NCBI GenBank assembly: GCA_006503475.1
Contig: RSEH01000235.1
Span: 1-64,000, forward strand
DNA: 64,000 bases
From: Stentor roeselii
Taxonomy: Eukaryota > Ciliophora > Heterotrichea > Heterotrichida > Stentoridae
Direction of reading: 5' to 3'
Positions within the stretch are counted from its first letter, which is position 1; each line of letters begins with the position of its first letter. Made by a program: the position numbers and the translations under genes. Shown here piece by piece: positions 49,401-56,714 of the stretch. The notes beneath the pieces were generated by a model. It did not search any database and was not told the DNA's origin. It saw only the letters and a program-made list of their open reading frames with translations.

Positions 49401-50613
49401 GTGGGACGAGTCTGTTGTCTGGAACCTAAAAATCGTTCAACTTCTTCTCAGCATTACTTTTCCCACTGCTTCAAATCTGAAAACTTTGCAAAAGTTGATG
49501 AAAAGTGTCCTGGAAAAAATCCGGGTCAATCTCATCAGATGGGAAAAACAAAAAGCAAGTCCTCTAGTTAAAGTCGAAGGAACCACAATCCTGGCGATAG
49601 TCATAAATGAACTGATTTTTTCTTTGAACATGTTAAAAATGATCTGGAAGGATAAGCCCAAGTCTTTAAATCGGTCAGTCCTGTTACTTTGTAAAACTAT
49701 TTTAGAAGATTTGGAAAAGATTGAAAAAAATGGGGAAATTGTTTCGAAACTTCTTTCAAGTCTTTTGTTTTCGTTTCCGGATTTGTTTGAAAACTTGAAA
49801 CATGTCTTGTCGGAGACTTTAAAAGCAAGTCTTCTGACTTTCACGTTCAAGTTTAATAAAAGTATTGATTATTGGTTTGATATCATTTCTTGCTTTCCTA
49901 AGGCTCAGGTCTGGAAGTGTTTAAACACTTACGACAAACTTTTTCTAAAAACTTCTGAAATTAAAAGAAAAAATCTAGAAAAATCATTAAAAATTATTTG
50001 TTTCGTTCTACTTAGCAGCTCTCGAGATACTTTTCAAGACTCATTTCGATTTTTAAATAAAAGAATGTTCCAAAGTTTTCATAATTTCCGTGAAAACGAT
50101 TTCAGTTTACAGATATTTTCTCTAGTTTTAAGAGTTTTTTCATTAAAACTCTCAAATTTTCAAGATTTCTGGTCTGGAATTCATTTAGAATTTCTCCCAA
50201 TGATGTTAAAATCCCTAGAATCCGGTACTCTACAAGAAAAGTTCGAAATCCTAAAATTAATCGACACATTTTTACTGACATTTCCAGGTTTTCAAGATAA
50301 TCTCTGGATGTTTTTATACGATTTCCCCGACATCTGGAAAGACCCAGAAGCGAAACCAAGTGACTTCAAACCATCAATAGGAAAATGTCTTGAAGGTCTA
50401 AACGTGAAGCCGCGTCACAGCCAAACATTCGAAGACTTAAAAGGTTTAACAAGCAAAAAGCTAGTATCTTCAAATCCTCTTGAATCACCTGAAGCCCTAG
50501 ACCAATACTGCAAATCTCTGATAAACTACTCAATGTTATACACAGCAGTCCCTTTAGACCCAGATCTAAAAAGCGCCGAGTCAATTTTAATAAACGAATT
50601 GTTAAACTCCTGA
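46441..50613 (+). CDS. DOP1: DOP1 (Dopey) family protein
   Basis: The product is 1,390 aa. The N-terminal about 300 residues carry the Dopey domain: HHRLSSFEKNHKQWEWSDLL, WLSSLKSICEKYNSK, IPTSKRLSQCLNPSLPGGIH and KETLNLYNAIL are close to the DOP1 pattern (F-E-K-x-x-EW-x-DL; K-R-L-x-Q-C-L-x-P-x-LP-x-G-x-H-x-x-x-L-x-x-Y). HEAT-like helical segments follow, including IESLSDENPSVRHAGREWLN, and the C-terminus is divergent. DOP1 acts with MON2 in Golgi/endosome trafficking and in kinesin-1 membrane association. The product is shorter than animal DOP1 (1,700-2,400 aa), mostly by compact linkers. It ends at TGA, which confirms TGA as a real stop here. It sits 30 bp upstream of TTLL. Confidence 0.85.
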   Translation: MDPDYKAKLHHRLSSFEKNHKQWEWSDLLKWLSSLKSICEKYNSKLSEDILIPTSKRLSQCLNPSLPGGIHKETLNLYNAILTQSTTEDILTLSSGLFPHFQYCSSENKSLYLSIIQQHYIKNPDLSLLTTGIVSSLLTGAGDKQETLLRVMDLLDSIENKPQLHYSVWRFILKCAEFRNVGLTYMQKRTSRQYCEELIVTALLQALDDEKVINRRLALDIIKNYFPVREKDMITVILMHGVFKLYRGKDYSVIRRLWEWAYPEEVSEAQRKIVRNIAKEAISLIFTENHQEILEFPEKLKCSGKDCLKIVEEICESEDIGDDFFDEICLEFVKYAVVDKVFQADPEKFTRIVEKYKKVIWERILQFFNENFLESQSLCMDFIWFIQNFLGLDDDYCIEIVKTIASFLHKSQNFSFFLDFLDDFIRSSRNSSKVSVKLKNCRKRMTKLLNSNQEAELLKYVFVLSTLMKDHSEILEIMTYLKVLSSSNLVLTLKTLQLFKEKALTEDDFQIFWSSLTPSDDRLKKTLLDLFDSFPEQWSSGLLSQLVSKDRESFIKSFISFYQFASSEDNTKLYKITSSTRIVVKMIESLSDENPSVRHAGREWLNLSIKTPCSVFDPLLKTLLHSSTLRTKSPTMTYKKNFDSSPIFHAFTHLNSLLLQSQALIHNSINSQLSDLAKDLSWEHGLSIENYFWVLVQTCFLYINTTTEFFFDEYSKVQASACEVLRVLVGRLPGNFYEEILDKLGETIMKYLGKNLEYCLIPVVYALVKLGLPFFHPSKLADAAALGVLAKESTIRQHWGRIFSISFFNLDVSAVRGSSISYLSFLFISFCNLISEFDDPVIIDTFHSLMRVALRDSSSQKVKSMIFMNFERFFVVLTALKKSEDVSRIFSEISEKYSLEIVGILIDFWKKHYEDNSTNCEKIIQKLKMDALSLIKHIFSLQSQKKMNEIVLGKLVFACIEQTCSTIKTQEIWKVTLKIMKSLQESKWDESVVWNLKIVQLLLSITFPTASNLKTLQKLMKSVLEKIRVNLIRWEKQKASPLVKVEGTTILAIVINELIFSLNMLKMIWKDKPKSLNRSVLLLCKTILEDLEKIEKNGEIVSKLLSSLLFSFPDLFENLKHVLSETLKASLLTFTFKFNKSIDYWFDIISCFPKAQVWKCLNTYDKLFLKTSEIKRKNLEKSLKIICFVLLSSSRDTFQDSFRFLNKRMFQSFHNFRENDFSLQIFSLVLRVFSLKLSNFQDFWSGIHLEFLPMMLKSLESGTLQEKFEILKLIDTFLLTFPGFQDNLWMFLYDFPDIWKDPEAKPSDFKPSIGKCLEGLNVKPRHSQTFEDLKGLTSKKLVSSNPLESPEALDQYCKSLINYSMLYTAVPLDPDLKSAESILINELLNS

Positions 50614-50643
50614 AAGATGCTAAACTAAAAAATAATAATTCAA

Positions 50644-52287
50644 ATGGAAAAAATCTCTTCCAAGCAACGAGACTCTTCCTACTTAAAAAGCCAGTTTTTC
50701 AGTAAAATTCCTGCATCTCGAGACCTGAGCAGCACACTTCATCCTTTTTCCAGCAAAAAGCAGTCCTTAGGTCCTCGCATCCGCCATCCTTACATTTGCA
50801 GCCGTTGTCGTCGTCTGAAGCTTCAAAATTTTCACGGGTCAGTCCCTCCAAAAAACTTCTGTATTTGCCCAGCTGAGTCTTTTTTACACCCTTCATGTGT
50901 GTCTCCAATTACCATTCGCTTACCTTCAGCGCCTCTTAAAAACTTCGTAGCGACAGGTACAGCGATTTACACGAAAAATAGTGAATTTTCAGCGACTGAT
51001 AACGTGATAACGCGAATCGCCCATATCATAAAATCATCAAATAACAGTGAAAAAAGTCCTGAGGCACTTTCAACACAAATGATTGAAAAGTTCAAATTTT
51101 TAGTTTTTCCTGGAAATAACTCACGACTTGTCAAATCGATTTTTGAAGGAAAGCCCGGGTGGACTGAAGGAAATTATTCAAATTCAAATGAAGCGCAGTT
51201 TATTTGGCAGGCGACTTCGAAGAACATCAAGTTTATCCGACTGGCGCCGTATCTGCCTGCTCAGATGATTAATCATTTCGAGTACCACGGCGAGGTTTCT
51301 AACAAGTTAAACTTATTGAATAACTTGACAATCTGGTGTAGTGAAAACAATGCAAATCTTCATGAACTAGTCCCTGCAACTTTTCCTTTAGACCTAAGGT
51401 CGAAAAGACTGAATTCTCAAGTTAATTTATTCATCAACTGCTTTAAAACATTATCAGGAGATAAAAGCCCAAGGACAAAGCCAAGTGTTGAAGTACCTGA
51501 AACTCACTTCACAGGTAAAAACTTCTGGCTTTTTAAACCAGCTGACTTCAACCGTGGCAGAGGCATCAGAATTTTTAACTCTCTTGAAAACTTCAAAGGG
51601 ATTCTCAGTGAATTTTTAAATGAAATGCACACGACTGCAAGAGATCAGAAGGAAAATCAATATGTGATTCAGAAGTACATTGAAAGTCCTCTTCTTATCG
51701 ATGGACGGAAGTTTGATATAAGGGTCTGGGTGTTAGTCACTCAGAAGTTGTGTCTTTTTTTTTACAAGGAAGGCTACGTCAGGACGTCTTCTGAAGTTTT
51801 TTCCTTGGAAGACTCGACACTCAACAACAGATTTGTGCATTTGACGAATAATGCAGTACAAAAAGAGTCTTTGTTTTACAGTAAGTTCGAGTCTGGCAAT
51901 CAACTTTCTTTTCAATCATTGCAAGAGTACTTCAGTAAAAAGTTTTCAACACAAGTTCCTTTTACTGCACTTGTCGAAACCATGAAAAAAATGGTGAGTC
52001 TTACTTTTGCCTCTGCTAAAAAGAAACTCAATCAAAACAACAGAGAATTTTGCTTTGAAGTCTTCGGATTCGACTTTATCATCGACTCTAACTTCAAGGT
52101 TTGGCTTATCGAATGCAATACAAACCCTTGCATTGAGTTATCTTCTCCATTACTGGAATCTTTGATTCCCAAGATGTTATCTGAAGCGTTTTCCTTAACA
52201 GTCGACGTGATTTTTCCAGTGGCCGGGCAGGCGAAGACAGGACTTTCCGGTTGGGAATTTTTGCAAAGTTTAAAAACCCGTTTATAA
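50644..52287 (+). CDS. Tubulin-tyrosine-ligase-like (TTLL) enzyme
   Basis: The product is 547 aa. The N-terminal 150 residues are basic and contain a Cys-rich CSRCRRLK...NFCICPAES patch (50-80) that may bind zinc. The TTL core runs from about 150 to 540. Motifs: NFWLFKPADFNRGRGIRIF, YVIQKYIESPLLIDGRKFDI followed by RVWVLV (ATP-grasp), FVHLTNNAVQK and FEVFGFDFIIDSNFKVWLIE with CNTNPC. These are the full ATP-grasp set of TTLL ligases, which add Glu/Gly/Tyr to tubulin tails. No extra glycylase or MTBD signature is sure, so the reaction class is open. In a ciliate, microtubules of cilia and cortex are the likely substrates. Confidence 0.9.
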   Translation: MEKISSKQRDSSYLKSQFFSKIPASRDLSSTLHPFSSKKQSLGPRIRHPYICSRCRRLKLQNFHGSVPPKNFCICPAESFLHPSCVSPITIRLPSAPLKNFVATGTAIYTKNSEFSATDNVITRIAHIIKSSNNSEKSPEALSTQMIEKFKFLVFPGNNSRLVKSIFEGKPGWTEGNYSNSNEAQFIWQATSKNIKFIRLAPYLPAQMINHFEYHGEVSNKLNLLNNLTIWCSENNANLHELVPATFPLDLRSKRLNSQVNLFINCFKTLSGDKSPRTKPSVEVPETHFTGKNFWLFKPADFNRGRGIRIFNSLENFKGILSEFLNEMHTTARDQKENQYVIQKYIESPLLIDGRKFDIRVWVLVTQKLCLFFYKEGYVRTSSEVFSLEDSTLNNRFVHLTNNAVQKESLFYSKFESGNQLSFQSLQEYFSKKFSTQVPFTALVETMKKMVSLTFASAKKKLNQNNREFCFEVFGFDFIIDSNFKVWLIECNTNPCIELSSPLLESLIPKMLSEAFSLTVDVIFPVAGQAKTGLSGWEFLQSLKTRL

Positions 52288-52316
52288 TAATTCACTTTTA
52301 ACAATATTATCATTTA

Positions 52317-53561
52317 ATGCAGCCGAATCACCTTAAAAGTAAAGTCGACTCGCTAATTGAGTTGATTTCTTTGAACTCAGTAGATTCTCCTGAAAAATAC
52401 GTACAAAACGTTGACCTCGGCTCAGACCTGGCTTCTTTTCGGATAAATTTAGAAGATATCGGAAATTCAGGAATCACTTCAAATTCCCAATCGCCGAACA
52501 TGAGTTGTATCGGGATCAGTCCTATCACGGCAAATACTAAAGACTTCACTAGTGAAACTTCGAAAATCACAAATGACCCGAAAAAAATACAGAAACTGAA
52601 ACTTATTCCACAGGAACCACAAGATTCTGATGATAGTTCTGATAACTCCATGCATCTCATCGCTCCTTCTGTCATGAAATCGAAATTAAATCAACATACT
52701 CCTACTTTCCCCGCTAAACCTGAAGATCAACTTTCTTGGGAAAAAATTGTTATTGAAAAACCAGAACCACTGGCAGAAGGTTCTGATGAACGTCGAAGAG
52801 AAGAGCAGATAAACCCTTCGAGTTTTATTCTTAACTTTGAAAAAGCTGACTTTCCTTGTATTTCTTTTAAACTTCAAGAATCTCCTCCGCCTACTCCAAT
52901 GATTCCTGCTTTTTTTGAAGAAATTCCTGAGATTAAAGTGGAACCGGTTGTGGTTAATGAGTATCAAAGGAAAGATTCTAGGGAATCTAAAGATGAAAGA
53001 GATAAAAGTGACTTTAGTAACTTGAGTATGCAACTTTCTGAATCAGTTCTTCAGAGTTTTGAGAAAAATAATGAAACTATTGTGCTTAGTGATAGCATTA
53101 TGGGAAGTGTGAATTATGGAAAACCTGAAGGGAAGAAAGAACCTTCGAAAAGAAGAGCTTCGGGAAATAGCCTTGGTCGACCTTTAAAGCGTTTGAGTAT
53201 TCAGAGTAATGCAAGAGTGGGAATTTCAGTGACTCCAATGATGAAACAGACTAAAAGTGTGAAAGAATTTATGAAAGTAGGCCCTATTCGCATGAAAAGT
53301 AAAGTGAAAGTCCTGAATCATTTTTCAAGTACACAAGACTTGAAGGTTGAAGCAAGTAAAAAAATGAACCCGCTTCCGAAATTGAAAGAAATTAATGTGA
53401 AAAGCAGGACAAAGATACAAATGAACCCTTATATGTCAGACTGGAATAAGTCTACTTTAAAGACTTTCTTTAATGTCGATATGAAAATTCACAAAGACCC
53501 TTCAGGCATCAAGGCGCTAGTAACAAAATGTGTAAAAAAAAGAGTAAAACATTTGAAGTAA
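52317..53561 (+). CDS. Hypothetical disordered, Ser/Pro-rich protein
   Basis: The product is 414 aa. N-terminal 10-25 is a short amphipathic segment (LKSKVDSLIELISLNSVDSP). The remainder is rich in Ser, Lys, Pro and Glu with no TM or known domain. A C-terminal KALVTKCVKKRVKHLK basic helix and many RxxS/SP sites suggest a phosphoregulated, perhaps nuclear or cortical scaffold. This is guessed from composition only. It begins 30 bp after TTLL on the same strand and converges on the next gene with 46 bp between stops. Confidence 0.5.
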   Translation: MQPNHLKSKVDSLIELISLNSVDSPEKYVQNVDLGSDLASFRINLEDIGNSGITSNSQSPNMSCIGISPITANTKDFTSETSKITNDPKKIQKLKLIPQEPQDSDDSSDNSMHLIAPSVMKSKLNQHTPTFPAKPEDQLSWEKIVIEKPEPLAEGSDERRREEQINPSSFILNFEKADFPCISFKLQESPPPTPMIPAFFEEIPEIKVEPVVVNEYQRKDSRESKDERDKSDFSNLSMQLSESVLQSFEKNNETIVLSDSIMGSVNYGKPEGKKEPSKRRASGNSLGRPLKRLSIQSNARVGISVTPMMKQTKSVKEFMKVGPIRMKSKVKVLNHFSSTQDLKVEASKKMNPLPKLKEINVKSRTKIQMNPYMSDWNKSTLKTFFNVDMKIHKDPSGIKALVTKCVKKRVKHLK

Positions 53562-53607
53562 TTTTATAAACTTAATGATTTTAATGTAAAAGTTTGATTT
53601 TTACTTG

Positions 53608-53991
53608 TTAAGGACTCAGTGCTTCGAACCTCGGCTTTAATAGTCGAGAACAGGTCTGAACGATGTTATCCCAGTCAAAGTGCTCATCAGATTTTTTTAC
53701 TGCAAGTTTGTACATAAAAGATCCTTTTGAGAACGATTTTCTTCTCTGTAAAGGCGGATATCTGATAATTTCTCGATCTGTCGTGCAACTTAACGGGTTT
53801 CTATGAATACTGATACTTGGAAAGACCATTTGACTTTTAACTCTTGTTGTTAAAAGGACTTTCTTTTTACTTTTAACTGTTTTTCTTGATGTTTTAGGAA
53901 TGTTTTGAACGTGGTTCACTTTTTGACTGGTAAAAACATTAGAAAGTTGAGCTCTTACGTGTGTCACTTGCCTGACGATTCTTTTGTCCAT
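53608..53991 (-). CDS. Hypothetical short basic protein
   Basis: The product is 127 aa from ATG 53991. Basic (MDKRIVRQVTHVRAQLSN; KKKVLLTTRVKSQMVF), no TM or domain. Contains a conserved-looking HFDWDNIVQTCSRLLKPRFE tail. Divergent from the CBM48-IQ gene with about 60 bp between starts. Function unknown. Confidence 0.45.
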   Translation of the reverse strand: MDKRIVRQVTHVRAQLSNVFTSQKVNHVQNIPKTSRKTVKSKKKVLLTTRVKSQMVFPSISIHRNPLSCTTDREIIRYPPLQRRKSFSKGSFMYKLAVKKSDEHFDWDNIVQTCSRLLKPRFEALSP

Positions 53992-54053
53992 TATTTGTCT
54001 AATTAATTTTGATGAGGTTAGTGATTTTATGAGAGACGGGCTTTGTATTTAAT

Positions 54054-54866
54054 ATGGAGCCAGGCAGAGTTCCTATTCCGATTGTCTGGCCGCATGGCGG
54101 GAATGAAGTTTATGTCACTGGAGACTTCAACTGCTATTCTTTGGTCATGCTTACTGGGGATGCTGAAAAGTTCTGTGTTGTATGGTGTGACCCTGGGGTT
54201 CATTTATATCGGTTTATGGTTGATGGGTCGTATAAATGTGACTTGAATAAACCTGTTAAGGAATCTGAGGATGTTTTGTATAATGTTGTTGAAGTGGCTG
54301 ACTTACCCCAACCTATCAGCAACCTTCATCTCTTATCTCTAGAAGACCTCGAAAAGCTTGACTCTCAATTATTCCAAGTCTCCCAACAAGACCTCGAAAA
54401 GCGCATCCACAAAATAAAAGCCTTCCTTCGACGAGTAGTAGACCAAAAGCGTTTCAAACAAAAGAAGTATCTAATAAACAAGATAAAAGCATGGCTAAAA
54501 GGGCGAAAACAACGAAAAAGATTCAAAACTTTCCAAACCTTTCTAAAATTCAAAGTTCCAGAAAAGTCAGACAAAGAAACAATGACCGAGCCTTTATTGT
54601 CAGAACCTTCCGATTCAAAGACAATAGAAGACCTAAAGAAAACAATAGAAGAGCTTAAATCTTCAAATGAAAGTCTTTCAAAGCGACTAGAAGCTTTAAA
54701 ATCTGCTCAAGACAAGAAAAAACTTCCACCTCCGAAGAAGCCAGACCCTCCACTGATCAGCATAAAAGAGTTCTTAACTCCAAGCAAGCCTCTGAGCTTC
54801 AGAGACGGAAGAGCTGACCTGACGCCGAAGTCACGGGCGACTTTTACGAAGTTCAGTAAAAAGTAA
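54054..54866 (+). CDS. AMPK-beta-like glycogen-binding (CBM48) domain protein with IQ-like helix
   Basis: The product is 270 aa. Residues about 3-85 match the AMPK beta-subunit carbohydrate-binding module: VPIPIVWPHGGNEVYVTGDF, NCYSLVMLTGD, KFCVVWCDPGVHLYRFMVDG and SYKCDLNKPV, in the order W-x-x-GG-x-x-V-x-x-x-G-x-F-N...L-x-x-G-x-H-x-Y-x-F-x-VDG. A basic IQ-like segment (about 120-165: RRVVDQKRFKQKK, then AWLKGRKQRKRFK) may bind calmodulin. A coiled coil lies at about 193-220, with a proline-rich tail. The AMPK C-terminal KIS/ASC region is absent, so it is not a normal beta subunit. A role linking glycogen or starch to Ca2+ signalling is inference. Its last codons (KFSKK) are the first copy of a minisatellite. 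Confidence 0.65.
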   Translation: MEPGRVPIPIVWPHGGNEVYVTGDFNCYSLVMLTGDAEKFCVVWCDPGVHLYRFMVDGSYKCDLNKPVKESEDVLYNVVEVADLPQPISNLHLLSLEDLEKLDSQLFQVSQQDLEKRIHKIKAFLRRVVDQKRFKQKKYLINKIKAWLKGRKQRKRFKTFQTFLKFKVPEKSDKETMTEPLLSEPSDSKTIEDLKKTIEELKSSNESLSKRLEALKSAQDKKKLPPPKKPDPPLISIKEFLTPSKPLSFRDGRADLTPKSRATFTKFSKK

Positions 54867-55202
54867 TGTATTTTAATTAACTACTTTCCTTTGAAGTTCA
54901 GTAAAAGTAATGCATTTTAATTAACTACTTCCCTTATGAAGTTCAGTAAAAGTAATGTATTTTAATTAACTACTTCCCTATGAAGTTCAGTAAAAGTAAT
55001 GTATTTAAATGAACTACTTACCTTATGAAATTCAGTAAAAGTAATGTATTTTAATTAACTACTTACCTTATGAAATTCAGTAAAAGTAATGTATTTTAAT
55101 TTACTACTTCCCTATGAAGTTCAGTAAAAGTAATATACTTTAATTAACTACTTACCTTGTTAAGTTCAGTAAAAGTAATGTATTCTAATTAACTACTTAC
55201 CC
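54848..55202. repeat. 45-bp minisatellite bridging two convergent gene ends
   Basis: Eight imperfect copies of a roughly 45-bp unit: gaagttcagtaaaagtaatg followed by tattttaattaactacttac and a few variable bases. The first copy includes the last codons and stop of the CBM48-IQ gene. The last copy overlaps the final two codons and stop of the downstream amidase gene on the other strand. Copies are highly similar, implying recent expansion. Confidence 0.9.
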
Positions 55203-55735
55203 AGGACTTGAAGGTTCTCGTAAACCATCCAACCGATTATTTGGTATCTGTCGCGGATCCAGTACCTGCCGTCGTTTATCTCGAGTCGCAGCTGACGAGA
55301 GTAGTTGCCAGGCCAGTGCCTGTCATCGTCGTTCTGGTCAGCTATTCTGATAAATTTACTTGCAAGGTTCACTTCTGCTACTATTGCTACATGGCCCCAT
55401 GGCACGCCGGGTCCCCTCTGAAAAATAAGAATAGAGTCCTGAATCGGAGGAACATTTCCTCCATTAGGAAGCCCGATCAACACCGAAGGCTGTCCAGTGT
55501 TAATATTATAAACCCGATCCAAGTCCCAGATATCATAAGCGCAGTCAATACTTTCAAAAGTGAGTTGTTTGACCTGAATCATCCACCTTCGGGCAAACTC
55601 GACACACTGATACTTATAGCCAGTGAAGTGCCCATTAATCTCATTGGGTCCAGCACCCCAGCCAGCCTTGCGATTTGAATACGCAACGACTCCTTTATAC
55701 GATCCAAGAGGTACTCCGAAAGCAGGTTTTTCCAT
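55193..55735 (-). CDS. Glutathionylspermidine-amidase-like (CHAP/NlpC-P60 superfamily) protein, copy 1
   Basis: The product is 180 aa. A single CHAP-type papain-like domain: FGVPLGSYKGVVAYSN, then GYKYQCVEFARRW with the catalytic C44, FPNGS-like LPNGGNVPPI, DSILIFQRG, GHVAIVAEVN with H115, IRIADQNDDD, and the terminal IIGWMVYE. Order and motifs match the amidase domain of bacterial and trypanosomatid glutathionylspermidine synthetase/amidase, without the ATP-grasp synthetase half. Expected reaction: hydrolysis of the glutathionyl-spermidine amide or a related peptide amide. Cys and His are conserved, so activity is plausible. Bacterial-type domain in a ciliate nuclear gene: transfer is possible. 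Its last codons and stop lie in the 45-bp minisatellite. Confidence 0.85.
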   Translation of the reverse strand: MEKPAFGVPLGSYKGVVAYSNRKAGWGAGPNEINGHFTGYKYQCVEFARRWMIQVKQLTFESIDCAYDIWDLDRVYNINTGQPSVLIGLPNGGNVPPIQDSILIFQRGPGVPWGHVAIVAEVNLASKFIRIADQNDDDRHWPGNYSRQLRLEINDGRYWIRDRYQIIGWMVYENLQVLGK

Positions 55736-55803
55736 TGAAATTATTCAGTAACAAGAACTGGTATTATGCAACATTATTCAGTAAAAGAACTGATAATATC
55801 AAA

Positions 55804-56170
55804 ACAATGATTATCTTTCAAAAACTATCTAAACAATGAATCTTCTTCATAAACACTCTAAACAATGAGTCTCCTTCACAAACAATCTAAAATGAGCCTC
55901 TTCAAAAACTATCTAAACAATAAGTCTCCTTCACGAACTACCAAAACAATAATTATCCTTCACAAACAATGACTCTTCCTCATAAATTATCTAAAAAATG
56001 AGTCTTCTTCATAAACCATCTAAAAAGACCCTCCTTCAAAAACTACCTAAAAATAACTCTCCTTCAAAAACTATCTAACCAATAAATCTTCATCATAAAC
56101 TATCCCACCAATAAATCTCCTTCATAAACTATCCTACCAATAAATCTCCTTCATAAACCATCCAACCAAT
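55804..56170. repeat. 29-bp minisatellite derived from the 3' coding end of amidase copy 2
   Basis: About 13 degenerate copies (25-31 bp, mostly 29) of the unit aaactatcyaaccaataaat plus ctccttcat. The right-most copies lie inside the amidase CDS, where the same unit on the minus strand encodes GWMVYEGD. Copies become more diverged away from the gene. Because 29 is not a multiple of three, the second unit reads in another frame and supplies the gene's LLVG ending and TAG stop. Confidence 0.85.
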
Positions 56171-56668
56171 GACCTCATATTTATCCACCATCCAAAACTG
56201 CTGATCGACCATCTGAACAGCTAACTGCCTTGCATAATCCCCAGGCCAAATCCTATCATTTTCATTTTGTTCAGCGACACGTACCCACCCCTGTTCCAAA
56301 TCAACATCCGTGATAACAGCGACATGGCCAGCAGGCATTTCAGGTCCTTTTTCATATATAAGCAAAGCATCAGGAACAGGAGGAACACAGCTTCCATTGG
56401 CGATTCCTATCAAAGGACTACGTTCGCCATTGTTAACATTTAAAACAAAGTCCAAGTCCCAGATTTGAAAGGCGCATCCGATGCTTTCGAAGGTGAGTCC
56501 CTTGACCTGCACCATCCATCTTCGAGCGAACTCGACGCACTGGTATTTATAGCCAGTGAAGACTTCGCCTAAGTAGTTCCTTCCTGGGTCTCTGCCAACT
56601 TTGCCATTGGAAAACCCTTCGACTCCTTTGAAGGTGCCGAGAATAGTACCGAAAGGTTGTTTTGACAT
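56129..56668 (-). CDS. Glutathionylspermidine-amidase-like (CHAP) protein, copy 2
   Basis: The product is 179 aa, a tandem paralogue of the gene at 55193 on the same strand. FGTILGTFKGVEGFSNG, GYKYQCVEFARRW (C44), IANGSCVPPVPDALLIYEKG, GHVAVITDVD (H115), RVAEQNEND and EVIGWMVYE are all present. It resembles the E. coli Gsp amidase motif set (G-x-x-WQCVEFARR, LLIWDKG, GHVAI, RIAEQN, LGWM) even more closely than copy 1. No synthetase half, no signal peptide or TM; likely cytosolic. Promoter lies in the short divergent gap (46 bp) with the potassium channel. The last 12 residues belong to the 29-bp repeat. Confidence 0.85.
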   Translation of the reverse strand: MSKQPFGTILGTFKGVEGFSNGKVGRDPGRNYLGEVFTGYKYQCVEFARRWMVQVKGLTFESIGCAFQIWDLDFVLNVNNGERSPLIGIANGSCVPPVPDALLIYEKGPEMPAGHVAVITDVDLEQGWVRVAEQNENDRIWPGDYARQLAVQMVDQQFWMVDKYEVIGWMVYEGDLLVG

Positions 56669-56714
56669 TCAGATGACTTCAGTAGAATAAAATTACAGAA
56701 TATTAAGTCTTGAT

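Noticed and set aside
54848-56170. CRISPR-like array
   Set aside because: Repeats are contiguous without unique spacers, imperfect, and in a eukaryotic genome; they are minisatellites.
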